The notes: a model not told the origin generated them from the sequence alone. Shown: positions 23,501-36,895, numbered from the stretch's first letter. The stretch: 64,000 nucleotides of DNA from Ridgeia piscesae (GCA_025642075.2 JAODUO010000196.1:71001-135000); one strand, 5' to 3'. A program made the numbers and translations.

Positions 23501-23981
23501 TGGATATTGAAGAAATGGATTGTAGATTCAAATAATTGGCTTACTAAAAAAGGTTGTATGTTCAGTTTAGCAACGAAATGGCAGTCTTCCATTATGGACG
23601 AAAGTAGTTTTCCTGGGTCCATTGGTCAAACAACACCAAGTTTCATTTTACATATGCATACATTAAAAGTGGACATTTCACCACGACATTGTAATACTGA
23701 TAATGCGACTATTCAACATTATGTGCACGTACATATTAAACCAGACGGACACCATAGGCCTACAAATAGAAACACCACTACATGTATGTACAACTGTACT
23801 AGAACACATGCAAAACTACCTCAGCGGTACACTCATTGCATGCTTTGTGGTACTACAAATAACACAAACCTATTCATATAGGCACCGTGTAAAGAGGCGA
23901 ACGAAATAAAATAAAATCTGCATCGTTGGTGTATCATCATAAACCTGCATTGCTGAGTACATGATGCGACATGGAGGAATT
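20567..23981. other. Intergenic stretch
   Basis: Besides the duplicated segment at 21490, I see a short inverted repeat pair (AGAGCCAAAAAACAC near 21812 and GTGTTTTTGGTTCTC near 21896) and no coding exon. The part next to 23981 should include the 3' UTR of the CIMIP2C gene. Confidence 0.4.
21490..21605 (+). repeat. Duplicated ATG-bearing segment, copy 2
   Basis: Partner of 15970-16075: shares CGAATGACG, CTTAGCC, ATGGCAGC and ATTAATGTAAGCAACTG. The short frame reads MAAVFGL before GTAAGC. No following exon identified. Confidence 0.4.
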
Positions 23982-24129
23982 TTATCGCGTCTCGAAGTAG
24001 ACATCTCTCATGCCACGTTCTCTCTTCAGTGAGCGTGGCAAGAAGCCAGGCATCAACGGCGACCGCAGAGCGACATGGGCGCCGCCAGGAATGTTGATAT
24101 CGTCTGTGTAGCGCGTCGCCAGAATCGCA
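23982..24129 (-). CDS. CIMIP2C: CIMIP2C exon 4 (C-terminus)
   Basis: 148 nt after acceptor TAATTTCGCAG; the first base completes Phe. Reads AILATRYTDDINIPGG, LRSPLMPGFLPRSLKRER and GMRDVYFETR then TAA. The DVYFExR ending is the family hallmark. Confidence 0.88.
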
Positions 24130-25826
24130 CTGCGAAATTAAAGACGACAGTTTGCATTTGTAAACATTATTTTCACGTAGTATTAATTAAACATTGATCT
24201 CTATATTAAAACTTTTAAGAAATTGGCTTGTTTCCGGCCCTAAAAGTAAACGTCGAGATATGCCAAGCTTGAAACGCAAACCAGCTTAAATGAAATAGAC
24301 TTATAGTTATCAGGTAAGAACTTATTCATATTAAGACGGTATGCCAACTCGTTGGCAGTATCTGTGTTTATGTACTTAATAATGAATTCTTAACAGCATA
24401 ATGCATATATGCATGTTTTGGCCTATAGGCCTAAATGTTGCCATACAAAACTTGTGTGTTGTACTATCTTACAAATAACTCGTAACGTTGTTATTGCTAA
24501 TTATCCCAATCTTATAGACCTCATTACAACCATCCAAACACTTCATCACTATTGTACACAATGATTACCTTTCTTTGTGAAACTGTGATTTGTTATACAT
24601 GTATAAACAGTAGCTACTTTCAGACAAATTATAATGCGTACTTTAAGCAAGACCGCATATTTAAATATGGTTGTATCTACTTACTTTATAAAGTGCCTTA
24701 CCTCTACTTGATTCTTACCAATAATGCATCTTACAGAGATGAATAAGACACACAATTCCCCTGGTCGTTCCAGTCGAATTCTCCCCCAAATCTCCGGATA
24801 CGCACGTCACGTATCCCGTATATTAGAGATTACTATTTGGTGTTGCAACGCACAACACAAAACACAGCATGAAAACAAACGTGTCGTAAGCGTAAATGTA
24901 AAATGGTAGTCAAACAGACACACAAATTGACATGTGAAAATACCCTCAATTTTTCAGACAATCATATTTTATGACCATTTCATTTGATTCCGCGTTTTTG
25001 TTTGCTAAGTTTGAAAGTGTCGTGCACTAGTAGAAAAAGGACCAATTATTTGTGTTTGAATGTCTGAAAAACTGGGTTATGGTATACGCAGTAACTTATG
25101 CAAGCAGCATGTGCAAAGATGTCGGATCAATACAAAGATGCTTTGCAATGTTGAATCGTACAGAGACGTAAAAGAGCCGGCTGTACATTTTAATAACTTT
25201 TTTAATCACTGTAAGCGGAAATTATTTAGAGGAAACATGAGGATACCGAGGGTTAGGTAGGGATTGATGAAGTTAATACACCTGATCAAGTACTTGTACT
25301 TTGAATGATAAACGTATCAGGTACAGTTCCAAGTATATTAAATCACGTAATTCACCTTTACTGATTATTTTTCAGCAAATAATGATTGAATTTTTTAAAT
25401 ATATATATATAAGTTTAACTGTATATATAATTTATATAACCAAGTTAGGCACTCAGTGTTTTATTACCGTGAAACTTCGCTATTAAGGTTATCCTTGGTA
25501 AAAGTGACCTGAATAGTGAAGTAATCACTATTAGTGGGAGTAATTTCCACCACCTTAGTATTATGGAAACTGTATGGGATTGACCCGGGGTGACCATATT
25601 TGCAAGGTGGTCGTGTTACTGAAATGATTATGACACAGACTTTGAAAGTATTGTGTTTAAGATACTTAAGAAATATTTGAAATGCACTTAATATAAAGGC
25701 TTGTGCAATTGAGTAGAAGTACTTGACCACAACCATGATTATGAACTGATGAGGGAGGAAGCTGAACATTATGTATCCACGAACAGTTTGACACATACCC
25801 ACACATGCATATACATACATTAATTG

Positions 25827-25868
<42 letters not shown>

Positions 25869-26338
25869 TATATGCACACATATAATTAGAACTTCAATAC
25901 TTAGTAGAAGATGAGCAATGCATGATGTATGCTTATATTTCAACACAAATGAAGAGTTGCAACAATAATTATTTTGCAGTGTGTCAAGTTAATCATGAAT
26001 AGAAAACGCGCAATTTTATATACATGCACTCTTCTCGTAGGTATTATGTTATATTTAATGCATGAATATACATGTGTTTGTGTATGTATAAGCTTAACAC
26101 TCCACAGCAAGTGATATGATACGATGCACAGCAATAACACTTTAATATGTCACAAAGCAGAAAAGGTACATAAACAGTTGTCATTTCAGATGCATCTATA
26201 CATGGCATATAATGGTTTGATTATTGAAAACAAGTAACACAGATTTGTATAGCTCTTTCCATAATTTTCTTATTGATTTGAGACATATACCTTAAGGAGA
26301 GAGATATGCAGGTGCTTATATTATATTATATATACCAG

Positions 26339-26384
<46 letters not shown>

Positions 26385-29300
26385 CCATATCGTGAAATAA
26401 AAACCTTGATTTCCATAGTCATTGATGCCATGCATAGAATCAGCTTAACAAATACATGTAATGTGAATATAATAATGTGTGCGTGTTTGATAAGCACCAA
26501 TTAATAGTTAAACAGCATACGTAATAAAAATCATCACTATACAGCCCTGTATTCTGTAAAGAAACTTCTGCCTAAGCACATACTGTCAAATAAATTGCAA
26601 CAAATGTCAGCAAGGAGTTTCTAATTGTGATAATTTAAGTTTGGTAATCTAAGACTCTATTTTCTTAAAACGTGAATCTCCCTGTAATAAATGCCATAAT
26701 TGTTTCTTTCTTTCTTTAACATAATATTAGAAAACATAATTCTCTTTATTGTAAATGCTACAACAATTTATAATTTTATAAAACGTTTCAAATTTTATCA
26801 ACCATTCAAAGTGAAGTGGTATAAAACAAATCCATGTTTTGAATTGAATTGAATTTCTTATTCGCCAATCTGTAAATCAATAAAAAATACGTAATCAAAG
26901 TTTTCTACAAGATTTGAGTACCCGCAATTAATGTAAAGCAATTTAATATTTTGTTATAAGGAATGCAAGCACGGTAATAACCCCAGTTGGAACACAACAG
27001 TTTAACTCTATGTAAGCTTATATAAACAACATCATTAATTGCAGAGGATCTTTTAAAAATAAATTAAATCATGATAGTTTAACTATCTGTAAGTCTAAGC
27101 CAAAGTAGCAGAATAAACAAATGCCATGATCTATGTAAGAGGTAGATGTAACTGTGCAACATTGTGTAATCCATACAGATATTGCAAACTTTATTAATAA
27201 TTTAATGAATGCATAACTGCATATGTAACTAGTATGTCCATGGTTTCTTTGTGAAGTCTGACTGGGGAATGCAACCCAACATAGAAATCCAAAACAGAAA
27301 TGAAGCATTGTAATAACGTGTTATGCTACTCATGATTGTTTCAATTAAAAATGGCTTTTTATGATCAATTTGCATCATTAACCAGGGGCATATCTAGGAT
27401 GTAGAGGTAAAAATGTTCAACATGTAAAAATGTGATTAGTTTGCATGTAGAGGCAAAATATGTTATTAAGAATATATATTTCCAACGTCAAGGAACGCCG
27501 TGGCACAATGATACCCCCTAAATATGCCCCTGCCATTAACTTGTTTCACATGTTTAGAAGGTGGGACCACAATACGTGATAATGATCACTAACGTAATCA
27601 TTGCTTTATAATATGAATAAGAATTAAGAATTATTTTCATTCCACAATATGCCTTAATTAATGTTTGACTATTCCTTATCTAATGTAACACTATAGCATA
27701 TGGCTTTACCATAAACACCATAATAATTTATGTGTGTGATTGCAGCTCCTACAAATACATCTAAAAGCTTACAAAAACGTATCTGCAATATTGTCTGATT
27801 AAAATTCCACTAGCTCTGTTGCTTGTGGCAACAAGTTGGTTGGCATCCAGGTGAACAAATTGTTTACAAAACAAATACAGAAGTAATATATATATTCATA
27901 AATTTTTACAATTGTTTGTGAATTTATACAAACTTACTTTAAGAAAACAACTGACTAATAGTTTTAGTTAGCTTAAATAATACATCACATACATATAATT
28001 ATATATTACAATTATATATAAATATATGTATACATATATTTGTAACTTGGATGCCATTCAACTTGAAACGTTCATTTCTGCACAAATGCTGGGCAAACAA
28101 AATCAAATCATGCAGTGTAAACTCCAATCGTTGGTAAGTCCGTGTGCTGGTATTCGCGGTTATGCACCAAACCACAGCAACTGCGAAAGGAACGCTGTGA
28201 GTGGAATCGAATGGTGTGAAGAACACAGCACATTACTTACAAAGGCAGATACTGTTTGAACATGTTCTCTGCCTTGGTTGGTATCACGAAGTGATCGACG
28301 CGGTGGAGTTCTCCCGACTTGTCACTGTAGTGGTCACGGTGAGCCATCCCTCTCTGTAGGATCAGAGTGAAGTCACAGGAGTGAATAAAGGTTAACAACT
28401 ACCAGTACATGTGTAGAGATTGTAATTGTAAACAGGTCCCTACAGTAAGAACAATTGGACAGTTGCTGGTAGGGTATCGAGTTAGAACAATGGAAGAATA
28501 CAATCAACACATGTCATATTACCTCTGTGTCTGAAGTTTATGAATACAAGCATCCACACATGGTGACCCTGACGTGACAGGTGTTAATTTTATTCCTCCA
28601 TTGTTTACAATTACAATCTCTACATGTGTATATACAGGCAAACATCAGTGTATGGCTTATTTATTTATCTATTTATTATATTTATTTTATTAACTATCAT
28701 TTTAGCCCAGTGATGTAACATACTGCAGGACAGTGACACTTAATGTACCATTAATAATTAATGGTACATTAAGTTAATCAACAAAATACAGCAACCAGAT
28801 AAATACAATTATTGTATTTATCTGGTTGCTGTATTTTGTTGATTAACTTATTTATTACTTTAGCATACAATGACGTTACAAATTGCAGGATAATGAAATA
28901 TCACTTTTTGCAGTATATTCTTGAAGACATGAAGATGGTTACCTCAGAAATACAACAACCTCGTAATTAAGGTCACCCCAGAAAATTAGTCCTGCATTTG
29001 CAACCACTTTGAAATTCAGATAACCCATGACAGTTACTATATTTTCTATAACTCTGAAATAATGGAAGTTACTCCTGTGTAACGTGGATCTCTCTATTCA
29101 GGTCGGACAGGTCAGCTTCACTGTATCGTTATTTAAAATGCCAAAACAATTTGGAGATTTCTTATCAGTTATGTTTAGTTTAACAAAACCTAAATTAAAA
29201 TGTCACCTATTCAATTCAGAATCAACAATCCAAAAAACGCCACAATGTTTTGAAAATATTAACACATTTTACAAATAACATGGGACTGAAAAGACATTTA

Positions 29301-30028
29301 ACAATAACATTCAAGCATAACTAAATTGTTCTTGTACCATTCATGAGATACACATTGTCAATGTAATGTATATTACATGTTGACCACCCTTAGGTAGGTC
29401 AAGCAGCAGAATAACATTTTGATACGTCACAGTCCTAAACTTTATTTATACATCAAATTCAGGGTTACTGGTAATGTTGGCTGAACACATAAACATAGTA
29501 ATTGGGCATTGCTTTCATATTATATATACATGGTATAAAATAATGATATTATATTAGCTACCGAAAATCATGGATGCAATTACAAATCTTTTCTTAGGTT
29601 CTCACTGAATTTGCAATGACATAACACTCAAGCATAACATATGCATAACAGAACCTCAGAAGAATTGATGCAATACAGAACCTTCTCAAAGTGGATGATT
29701 TCTTCCTTCCTGTCATAGTCTATGTCTGACAGGGTATACCGTGGGGCTCGCAACCAACGGTTACGATCCGCCTTCCGTCCAGCATGGGCGACCTGTGGGT
29801 TGTACGAGTAGATCGTAGGCAGATAGCCGCCCTTGCAGTAGTTTGACTTTGAAGTCTCCAGTGCCTTTGATCGGAAGTCCTGGAAGTATTTGTAAGTGTG
29901 GCCTTCGTATGTCTCACCATAGTCGAACTTCATTGTAGGGACGTGGCCACGGTAGCTGGAAAACATTTCACATGATTTATATTGAGTGGTTTTATGGAAT
30001 ATATATAACATATATATATATTATACTG

Positions 30029-30062
<34 letters not shown>

Positions 30063-30067
30063 GGTAT

Positions 30068-30115
<48 letters not shown>

Positions 30116-32597
30116 TATACATAATTACATATTTATACATTAATCCTAAACACCATTTTGTTTAAATATGTAAATTACGTGCTTTGGCTGTCTTGTTGTG
30201 TTAATTTTATGGATATGAAAGTATACATGGTAATAAAAAAACACAGTTGAACAGGAAGTGGTAAACAACATTAAATAAAGTGGTTTAGGGGGCAGGGAAT
30301 GGGTGAGGGGAGCTTGGTCAGAATCATGGTAGAAATGGGAAGTTGCCTTGATCATTGCCACACCTCTCTCTCTGCCATTGTACATTTGATATTCCACCAC
30401 TCCATTTGTGCTATTAATAGCAGGTCATTATGCCCAACTAGGGTCATAGTTTGTTCTGTACTTGAGGTATACACAGGAACAAGGTTGGCTAAGGAATAGC
30501 GTCAATAAGAAATCTTGTCAGCACTTTGGTCCATTTGGGGACTGTTTTGGACATGATGGATGTTGAAACTATTACACTACATAGTATAGAGAAAATGAAC
30601 CAAACACTGGTAATCAAAACAGTTCCAAAGTATTGATAAGAATTCTTGCCAGAGAGTCCAGACATGGGATCAAAGACATTGAAATGTATTTAATTACAAA
30701 TACAAATATTCTAGATGGATTCAAATACAAATATAAATAATTTTAAATACAAATGTATTTAAATACATTGGAAAGTATTTCAAATACTTTTTCAAATACT
30801 TTTCAAATACTTTTCATTTTCAGGATATATTATTATGTAGGTAAAAGAAAAGCAACTCATGTATTGAGACACCTAGTTTATTGGCATAATTAGTGTTTTG
30901 CTCATACGATGACAGGCAGATCAGTGCTAGGGAGTATTGTTATTGCTAACTACATCACAGTGACAACTGACTCAAAAACCTCTATCCACAGAGGTAAAGG
31001 CCAAAATATGTTGTTTAATTGTTATGTTAAACCAGGAGGTCCATAATAAAATGCCTATGTTGCCCTCAGAAGAGACACTGCTAATTACTGCTAGTATCTT
31101 GTGAGTGTGACAGATAAACTTCAAAGTCAGCCAAGAAACCAGAATAGCCTGGTGCCTGCTTGGAACCTGACTAAAGAACAAAGGGGATATTGACCTATGG
31201 TCACTGTAAGGGGCTAATCCATCCTCTGGCTCTGAGCAAACAAAAGTTGTTGTCACTGCCAGGGTCATGGGAACACCTGCTGTTAAGTGTCTTCATCAGT
31301 AATTAACACTGTTGGGAGAAGTTGCAGTGAAGGTAATCAGTTTGACAGGCTTTACTTGTGATCTTGAAACAGAAATGTTGATACTGACAATGTATTTGAA
31401 AAAGTATTTGAAAGTATTTTAAAAGTCTAATACTTTAGGAAAGTATTTAAATACAATTACAAATACTTTTCCTTCCTAAAGGTCAAATACAAATACTTTG
31501 GAAAACATATTTAAATACATGTACTTTCAAATACAAACATATTTGACCCCATGTGTGCCAGAGACAGTCCTTAACTGATACAGCTTCCGAGTATATTTCA
31601 AGTGCAAAAGGAACCCTTCTTCGGGTGAAATGCATCATGTTCCAATATGGGTACTGGACTACAATGGGTCATTACAGCTAGCCATTAATAGGATATATGC
31701 CTTAGGCAGCTTACTCTTGCTCAAGGCTTGGCTTTAACCAAGACATAATCACATACTTAAAAGGATTGGGCCAGCCCCCAGAGGTTGTGCAAGGAATTCA
31801 TGCATGATGTGCATTGTAACAGCTGAAAAGGTATAATGTTGAATCTTTGACTTTGTTTATACATACAGCTAACACAGTCAACCCAGCCTAGAAGCTTAAT
31901 TAAGAAGGGTTTACTGGGTTTTTACAGGTAGACTAGGTCGGAGATACATCACTATATGCACTGACTGCTACTGTAGTCCCTTGGGCGACTCCGCCTGTGA
32001 CTATGCCAATTTATATACATTGTGTCCCAAGTCGCTTATGTCCTAAGACTCACTTATGTCCCAAATATTGTGGGTGATTTGTCCCAAAACAAAAGATACA
32101 TTTAAAATACGCAATTGACTTGAAATGTTCTACAAAGAATACCAGCATTAGTGCTAATATATTAACAATTTATGTTAAGACTAAGTAAAGTGGCCTAGGC
32201 TATGGACTTTATAGGCCACTACCATGACTATGCATGCCTAGCCTAGGCTATGGGATTATATACACCGAATGTTTCTCCTCCGAAATGTAGATGCGTCCAT
32301 ATCCCGTAGAATACAGTAACTGCTCCAGGTCACCGTGAGGCGAGCCCAATGTGTTGCCATCATTCAGGCGATGGCACTGCATGTGCTCGTGACAGTGTCA
32401 CTGTCAGTGACACTGACAGCTGTCAGCGACGCCGACAGCGTCAGCGCCGTTACAGTTACGCACTGTGATGTGCTCTTACAAATGTCATATTATAGGTCAT
32501 CCAGGCTGCATATACCGTGTACTTACCCTGGCATAAACCTTGGAGGGATATACGTGGCATTGTGAGTAGTAATCAATGTTCCTGCCGACTTCGACAT
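23982..32597 (-). CDS. CIMIP2C: CIMIP2C (FAM166C/C2orf70) ciliary microtubule inner protein
   Basis: Four exons in consistent phase: 32597-32527, 29955-29682, 28353-28241 and 24129-23982, 606 nt in total = 201 residues plus stop, the length I recall for the human protein. CIMIP2 proteins bind the lumen of axonemal doublet microtubules. Order: MSKSAGTLITTHNATYIPP (human begins similarly, with SAGTLLTE and YVPP), RFMPGYRGHVPT, FDYGETYEGHTYKYFQD, CKGGYLPTIYSYNP, RNRWLRAPRYTLSDI, HRDHYSDKSGE, and the C-terminus LKRERGMRDVYFETR, matching the human ending KKRDCYFEFR. All donors and acceptors are GT-AG. An alternative reading through the third donor would stop at once after LPL (TAA at 28237-28239), but the fourth exon gives the conserved tail. 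It appears intact. Confidence 0.93.
24130..28240. other. CIMIP2C intron 3
   Basis: AT-rich, with (TA)n runs at about 25831-25863 and 26339-26379. No other exon or structured element recognised; the open frames here are short and AT-driven. Confidence 0.6.
28241..28353 (-). CDS. CIMIP2C: CIMIP2C exon 3
   Basis: 113 nt after acceptor TGATCCTACAG, donor GTAAGT. Reads RGMAHRDHYSDKSGELHRV, then HFVIPTKAENMFKQYLP plus two bases. HRDHYSDKSG aligns with the human segment HRKYYQDKTG. Confidence 0.92.
28412..28624. mobile_element. Small TIR/foldback element
   Basis: A 23-bp arm TGTAGAGATTGTAATTGTAA plus ACA (28412-28434) has a perfect inverted partner at 28602-28624, around 167 bp of spacer. Lies in CIMIP2C intron 2. 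No transposase; MITE-like by shape only. Confidence 0.6.
28738..28849. repeat. Two overlapping near-perfect palindromes
   Basis: First: 18-bp arms with a 1-nt centre (28738-28774). Second: 39-bp perfect arms with a 1-nt centre (28771-28849). They overlap by AAGT. Both flanks carry related sequence (TTTAGC, TGATGTAACATACTGCAGGA at 28702 and its diverged twin at 28860), so the palindromes lie between direct repeats. Confidence 0.9.
29682..29955 (-). CDS. CIMIP2C: CIMIP2C exon 2
   Basis: 274 nt between acceptor GTTTTCCAG and donor GTTCTG (weak but in phase). Contains YRGHVPTMKFDYGETY, YKYFQDFRSKALETSKSN, GGYLPTIYSYNP, RNRWLRAPRYTLSDIDY and EEIIHFEK. The motif order is collinear with FAM166C. 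Confidence 0.95.
29996..30118. repeat. (TA)n microsatellite
   Basis: Nearly continuous TA dinucleotides with a TGGTATTTATAA interruption, in CIMIP2C intron 1. Confidence 0.9.
30656..31556. mobile_element. Non-autonomous DNA transposon (hAT-like)
   Basis: Ends are inverted: ACATGGGATCAAA at the left and TTTGACCCCATGT at the right. Subterminal regions are dense in CAAATACTTT/AAAGTATTTG. GCCAGAGA occurs immediately outside both ends (30648-30655 and 31557-31564), an 8-bp match as expected for a hAT target-site duplication. No transposase seen. It lies in CIMIP2C intron 1. Confidence 0.65.
32527..32597 (-). CDS. CIMIP2C: CIMIP2C exon 1 (start codon)
   Basis: ATG at 32597 (minus strand), 71 nt to donor GTAAGT. 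Reads MSKSAGTLITTHNATYIPP and RFMPG, the conserved N-terminus that anchors the start choice. Confidence 0.93.
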
Positions 32598-33540
32598 GGC
32601 TGAAAATTTGCCTTAGCCGTACGATGTTCGACAGAAAATGTTGGCGTCTTCCGCGAAGTTGCGAACCGGATTACGCCAACTATACACAAGCCTTACATCG
32701 CGCAAACAAACAGTTCAATGCTTAAATGACGATGTAGCCAGTTTTCACGTGAAAATACATTGAAACAAGTTAATGTTATAAAAACTACGATAGATAAGTT
32801 TTAAGTTTTGTTTTGATAAACTAGAAATAAAACTGTAGATCAATTGGCGCATAAATATAATAAGTGAACCGGCGTTGCTAGTAAACAAAGCGCGCATTAA
32901 CTTTTCAACCTTTGGGTCAATTTATCAATGTCGCCATCTACCGGATAATAGTAATAGTCGAACTTCTACAGCGCCTATCCTATCCTATCCTTCACGTGGG
33001 CACAGCTGCACATGCATGAGGATAGTAACATATGTTTTGCTATTTTATGAAATTACTGTATGATGTGGCACAGTAAATGTAAAAAGGTGTAAAAATATAC
33101 GAAGATAATAACTTGGTTTTCTGATTACATTCCATATTTCACACTTTTTTATTTGTAATTAGTTATATAATTTGTTAACAAACATTTCATATTATGCAGT
33201 GGTGGGGAAATATAACTTATTATTCTCATACATTTTACACTTACCATGTCAAATTATATATTAAAAGTATGTATTCAAATCAGAATTCAGTTGAAATAAT
33301 CCAGGATTAGTTATTTAAAATGTTCACTTTTGGTAAGCAAAGTAAATTGCTTCATTTGAGCCCTAACCATCTTTTTTATGAGGTAAATATGTTTGACCAC
33401 TATATGCCATTGCAATTTGACCAATATTTGTGAGCATGCAGTAGTTAAAAACACTTGCAATTTTGCAATAAAAAATTCTGTTGTTCTAAATTCATTAAGT
33501 GTTATTTCCACTGAACATTGAGTTGTGTATAGCAAGGAAC

Positions 33541-33705
<165 letters not shown>

Positions 33706-33720
33706 CCATCATACCATGAA

Positions 33721-33801
33721 GGTAAGTACCTACATGTATAAGTACCTACATGTATAAGTACCTACATGTATAAGTACCTACATGTGTAAGTACCTACATG
33801 T
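33721..33801. repeat. 16-bp tandem repeat (AAGTACCTACATGTAT)
   Basis: Five near-identical copies. The array starts inside GAAGGTAAGTACC, which is a consensus 5' splice site on the + strand, although no exon was recognised there. Confidence 0.9.
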
Positions 33802-36800
33802 ATGTAGCACAGTATCCAATCCTAAAGATTGCTCAAACCACTTTACAGTCTCAGTTTACTTCCTCCCGGGCAGATCAGTTTAATCCAACACAATCTTGGC
33901 TACTCTGGGAAGCATCCAACCATGCTGCAATTAATGCACAATGACTATTCGTACACACATATCCACCACTGTCTATATCCAGGTATTCATTCATACAGCT
34001 GAACTACAGTAGAATGAACAACTATGCCCAAAGGATTCCAACCGGGTCAAGCCATGAACAGGACAAACATGCATGCACATACACAACAAACACGCTTTAT
34101 ACACAAACAATCAACAATATTTCACAATGACCATTATGCTTTATTTCAGTAGATGTTGCAACAAAATACCTCAGAGTAACCAGCACGGCGTGCATAGATG
34201 GGCAGGCTGGTCTCTCAATAAGCTACTTTGTATTTATATACCCCCGGTAGACATTTCTGCATAGGCCGAGCCATATATACACCTGTGTATAGAGTGAATC
34301 TACTGCATGTCAACCTCACATCATAAATAAAAACAACACGCCACTAAACATGTGACCACGTCATGAGCGGTCAACACTGTGTATAACATTTAGCTGTTTC
34401 CACACTCCAAATATCACGCATGACACAAGGATCATGCTGATGGACACATTTGGACAATGGCAGCAGATTACATCCTGACAACTCCACCCACCAAGTTCTT
34501 GAAGATTACAGACATTGAAGGTAATAGACATCGCAAAGCTCACAATACATACTCTTCTGCTAACATCACATTTACATTGCATCACCTGGTGAAAGTTGAG
34601 TGCTACACACACCACATCTCAAGCTCATGTGCATATTTCTTTGGCAGGAACACATGCATGTTGCCTACACTTGCCATGTGCCAACTTCTCTGGTGAACAC
34701 ATTTGCATGTGCTGCCACCTATTAAGTGACTAGGACAACAAAATGTAGTTGTCACCTTGCACATCTCGGTTAGATTTTTCATTCATTTCATGTACTATTC
34801 GTGAACAATTTTAAAAGATAATTTTTTATTTATCTATAGTTTTGGTGAGATAAACAGACAAATTGTTACATTATTTTTTAATATGAACCAGCTTAAAATA
34901 TTCAAAACTTTGCAAGTGTGGTCTGGCTCTACACATTAGTTAATGTCTAAATAGTTTTTAATGTAACGTGATGTAACCCAATTTAACACATTTTAACAAA
35001 AGTATGCACTCTTTTTTAAGAAAGACCATACACATAACTTAAAAATAATCAGCCACTGCAATTCTTATTATCAGTCAGTCTGATTCAATCAGTACACTTT
35101 AAATCAAAAGAGGAGACATGAATAACACTTATTTACACGCCATTCTGTTGATGTCACAGAATTTTTTATCACAACCACAAACCAACAGAACATAAAAAAC
35201 ACCCTGTGCAAACAACACCAATGCTCATCAATAAATAGTTATTTAAGTAAAAACTTGTATAATATAATTTCACACTTATTAAACATTTATACATTAGATG
35301 ACAATAATCACGCATCATATTGATATTCACATTAATACTTGGCTGCACTTGTGGTAATTCAAAATGCCTTTGAAATGTGCCCACAGAAAACTATGAAAAT
35401 GGCAGGGTATTTTCTCGGCTGAAATTACCACAGCAACATTGTGGCTGCTACTTGCGGGACAATGCAAATCGAAACTGCACACTGCTTTAAATTCGTTTGT
35501 TTAACTGTTGAGTCACATTTTCAGAGACTTATAGACAAGGAATGATTCCATCAATATCACCAATACCTTCTTTCTTCCCCTGTGGGTGCACCTAACCACA
35601 GGAAAAACTATTATTAAGTCAAGGTAGAAATTAATTAAATGCAGAAAACCTGACATTATATTACAGTATTATTTCAATTGTAACTGCATAGCCTCAACAT
35701 TGCATTTTTCACAGATCTCATGGCCAAGGACTAACATGACACTATTACATGGCATGAACATTTAACTATAAATGCATAATGTACAGGTAGCTGTGATTAC
35801 GCATGAGATGGACTTGTAATCTTGAACCAAACACTTCAGTACATCAGAATTTTACTTGCATTTACCAAAAAATGTCTGAAAACTCTGTCATGTTTTGGGG
35901 AATCAGAAAACATGGTTTGTCTCAGAGTAGCAGACACGAAAGTAGAACCGGCGAAAACCTTTAAAATCACGACTAATGAGTCCTCATTACCATCCATAAC
36001 TTATAAGGTAACGAGTAATCATTATCGTTTTCTACTTGCTGTGAAATATCAGTTATAGATAAACACATTCATATGAACTCAAACTAATCATCATTACATA
36101 ACGACACACACTCACTTTCTGGTAATATCAACAACAAGTTTCACAAACATATCTCATGCCACATGTAAAGGTTGGTTGTAAATGTAAACTGCATGTTTTT
36201 TTTATTTCTGCACATCATCGAAAGTGGCACGTCATATGTAATCCATTGCAAAACATGACTAAATCAAATGTAAACTGATGATTCTTCCTCCCAAATAACA
36301 ATACTGATCAATATAACTTATACATAATATTTACAATGTAGACACAACACGTGTAGAATCTGAATAAACACTGAGTCACTGGCACAGGAGCCACTGAACA
36401 TGTGTGGCAGCACACAGTTTTGACTGACAGACGGAAAACAAATCAACGAAATGGCAGGAGAATTTGAACTGGCATCTTTCCAATTAATGATAACTCACTG
36501 ACACAACATGACTACTCTCCCATTAAAGCATTCATTTATCAGTAATGCCCTACTGTTGCACGCTCCAAACACTTAACTGAAACACATTTGTATTACTTCC
36601 TTCAAACACCTGTTCTCTACTTCACTGTTAAGGCTATTCCATTTAACCATCAGTAGAAGGTGGACCACCACAAAACATCACACAACACCACAGATTTACT
36701 GGTATCATCACCAAATTACTCAAATTTCTCAGTACCTTCACAGATCCATCCAAACTAGGTTTAATTTTGTGTGAGTATTTTAACAACTAACAACAGATTG

Positions 36801-36895
36801 TTACTTAGTCTTGTCACCTCTCCCTGTGGATGTTAAATGGAACAGCCAACTGTTTTGCATTGCACGTTGCTGTGGTTGAGGGTGTCACAGATCAC

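Noticed and set aside
27999..28226. Minus-strand frame beginning MFFTPFDSTHS as a separate gene
   Set aside because: It lies within CIMIP2C intron 3 just past the exon-3 donor; no family motif or splice support.
28237..28240. Stop codon right after LPL as the end of CIMIP2C
   Set aside because: The TAA overlaps a consensus GTAAGT donor, and an exon at 24129 joins in phase and supplies the conserved DVYFETR tail and the family length.
32335..32480. X-box (RFX) element for a ciliary gene and a GACAGTGTCACTGTC palindrome
   Set aside because: Only a GTTGCCAT half-site was found and it lies in intron 1; the short palindrome is not convincing as a regulatory site.
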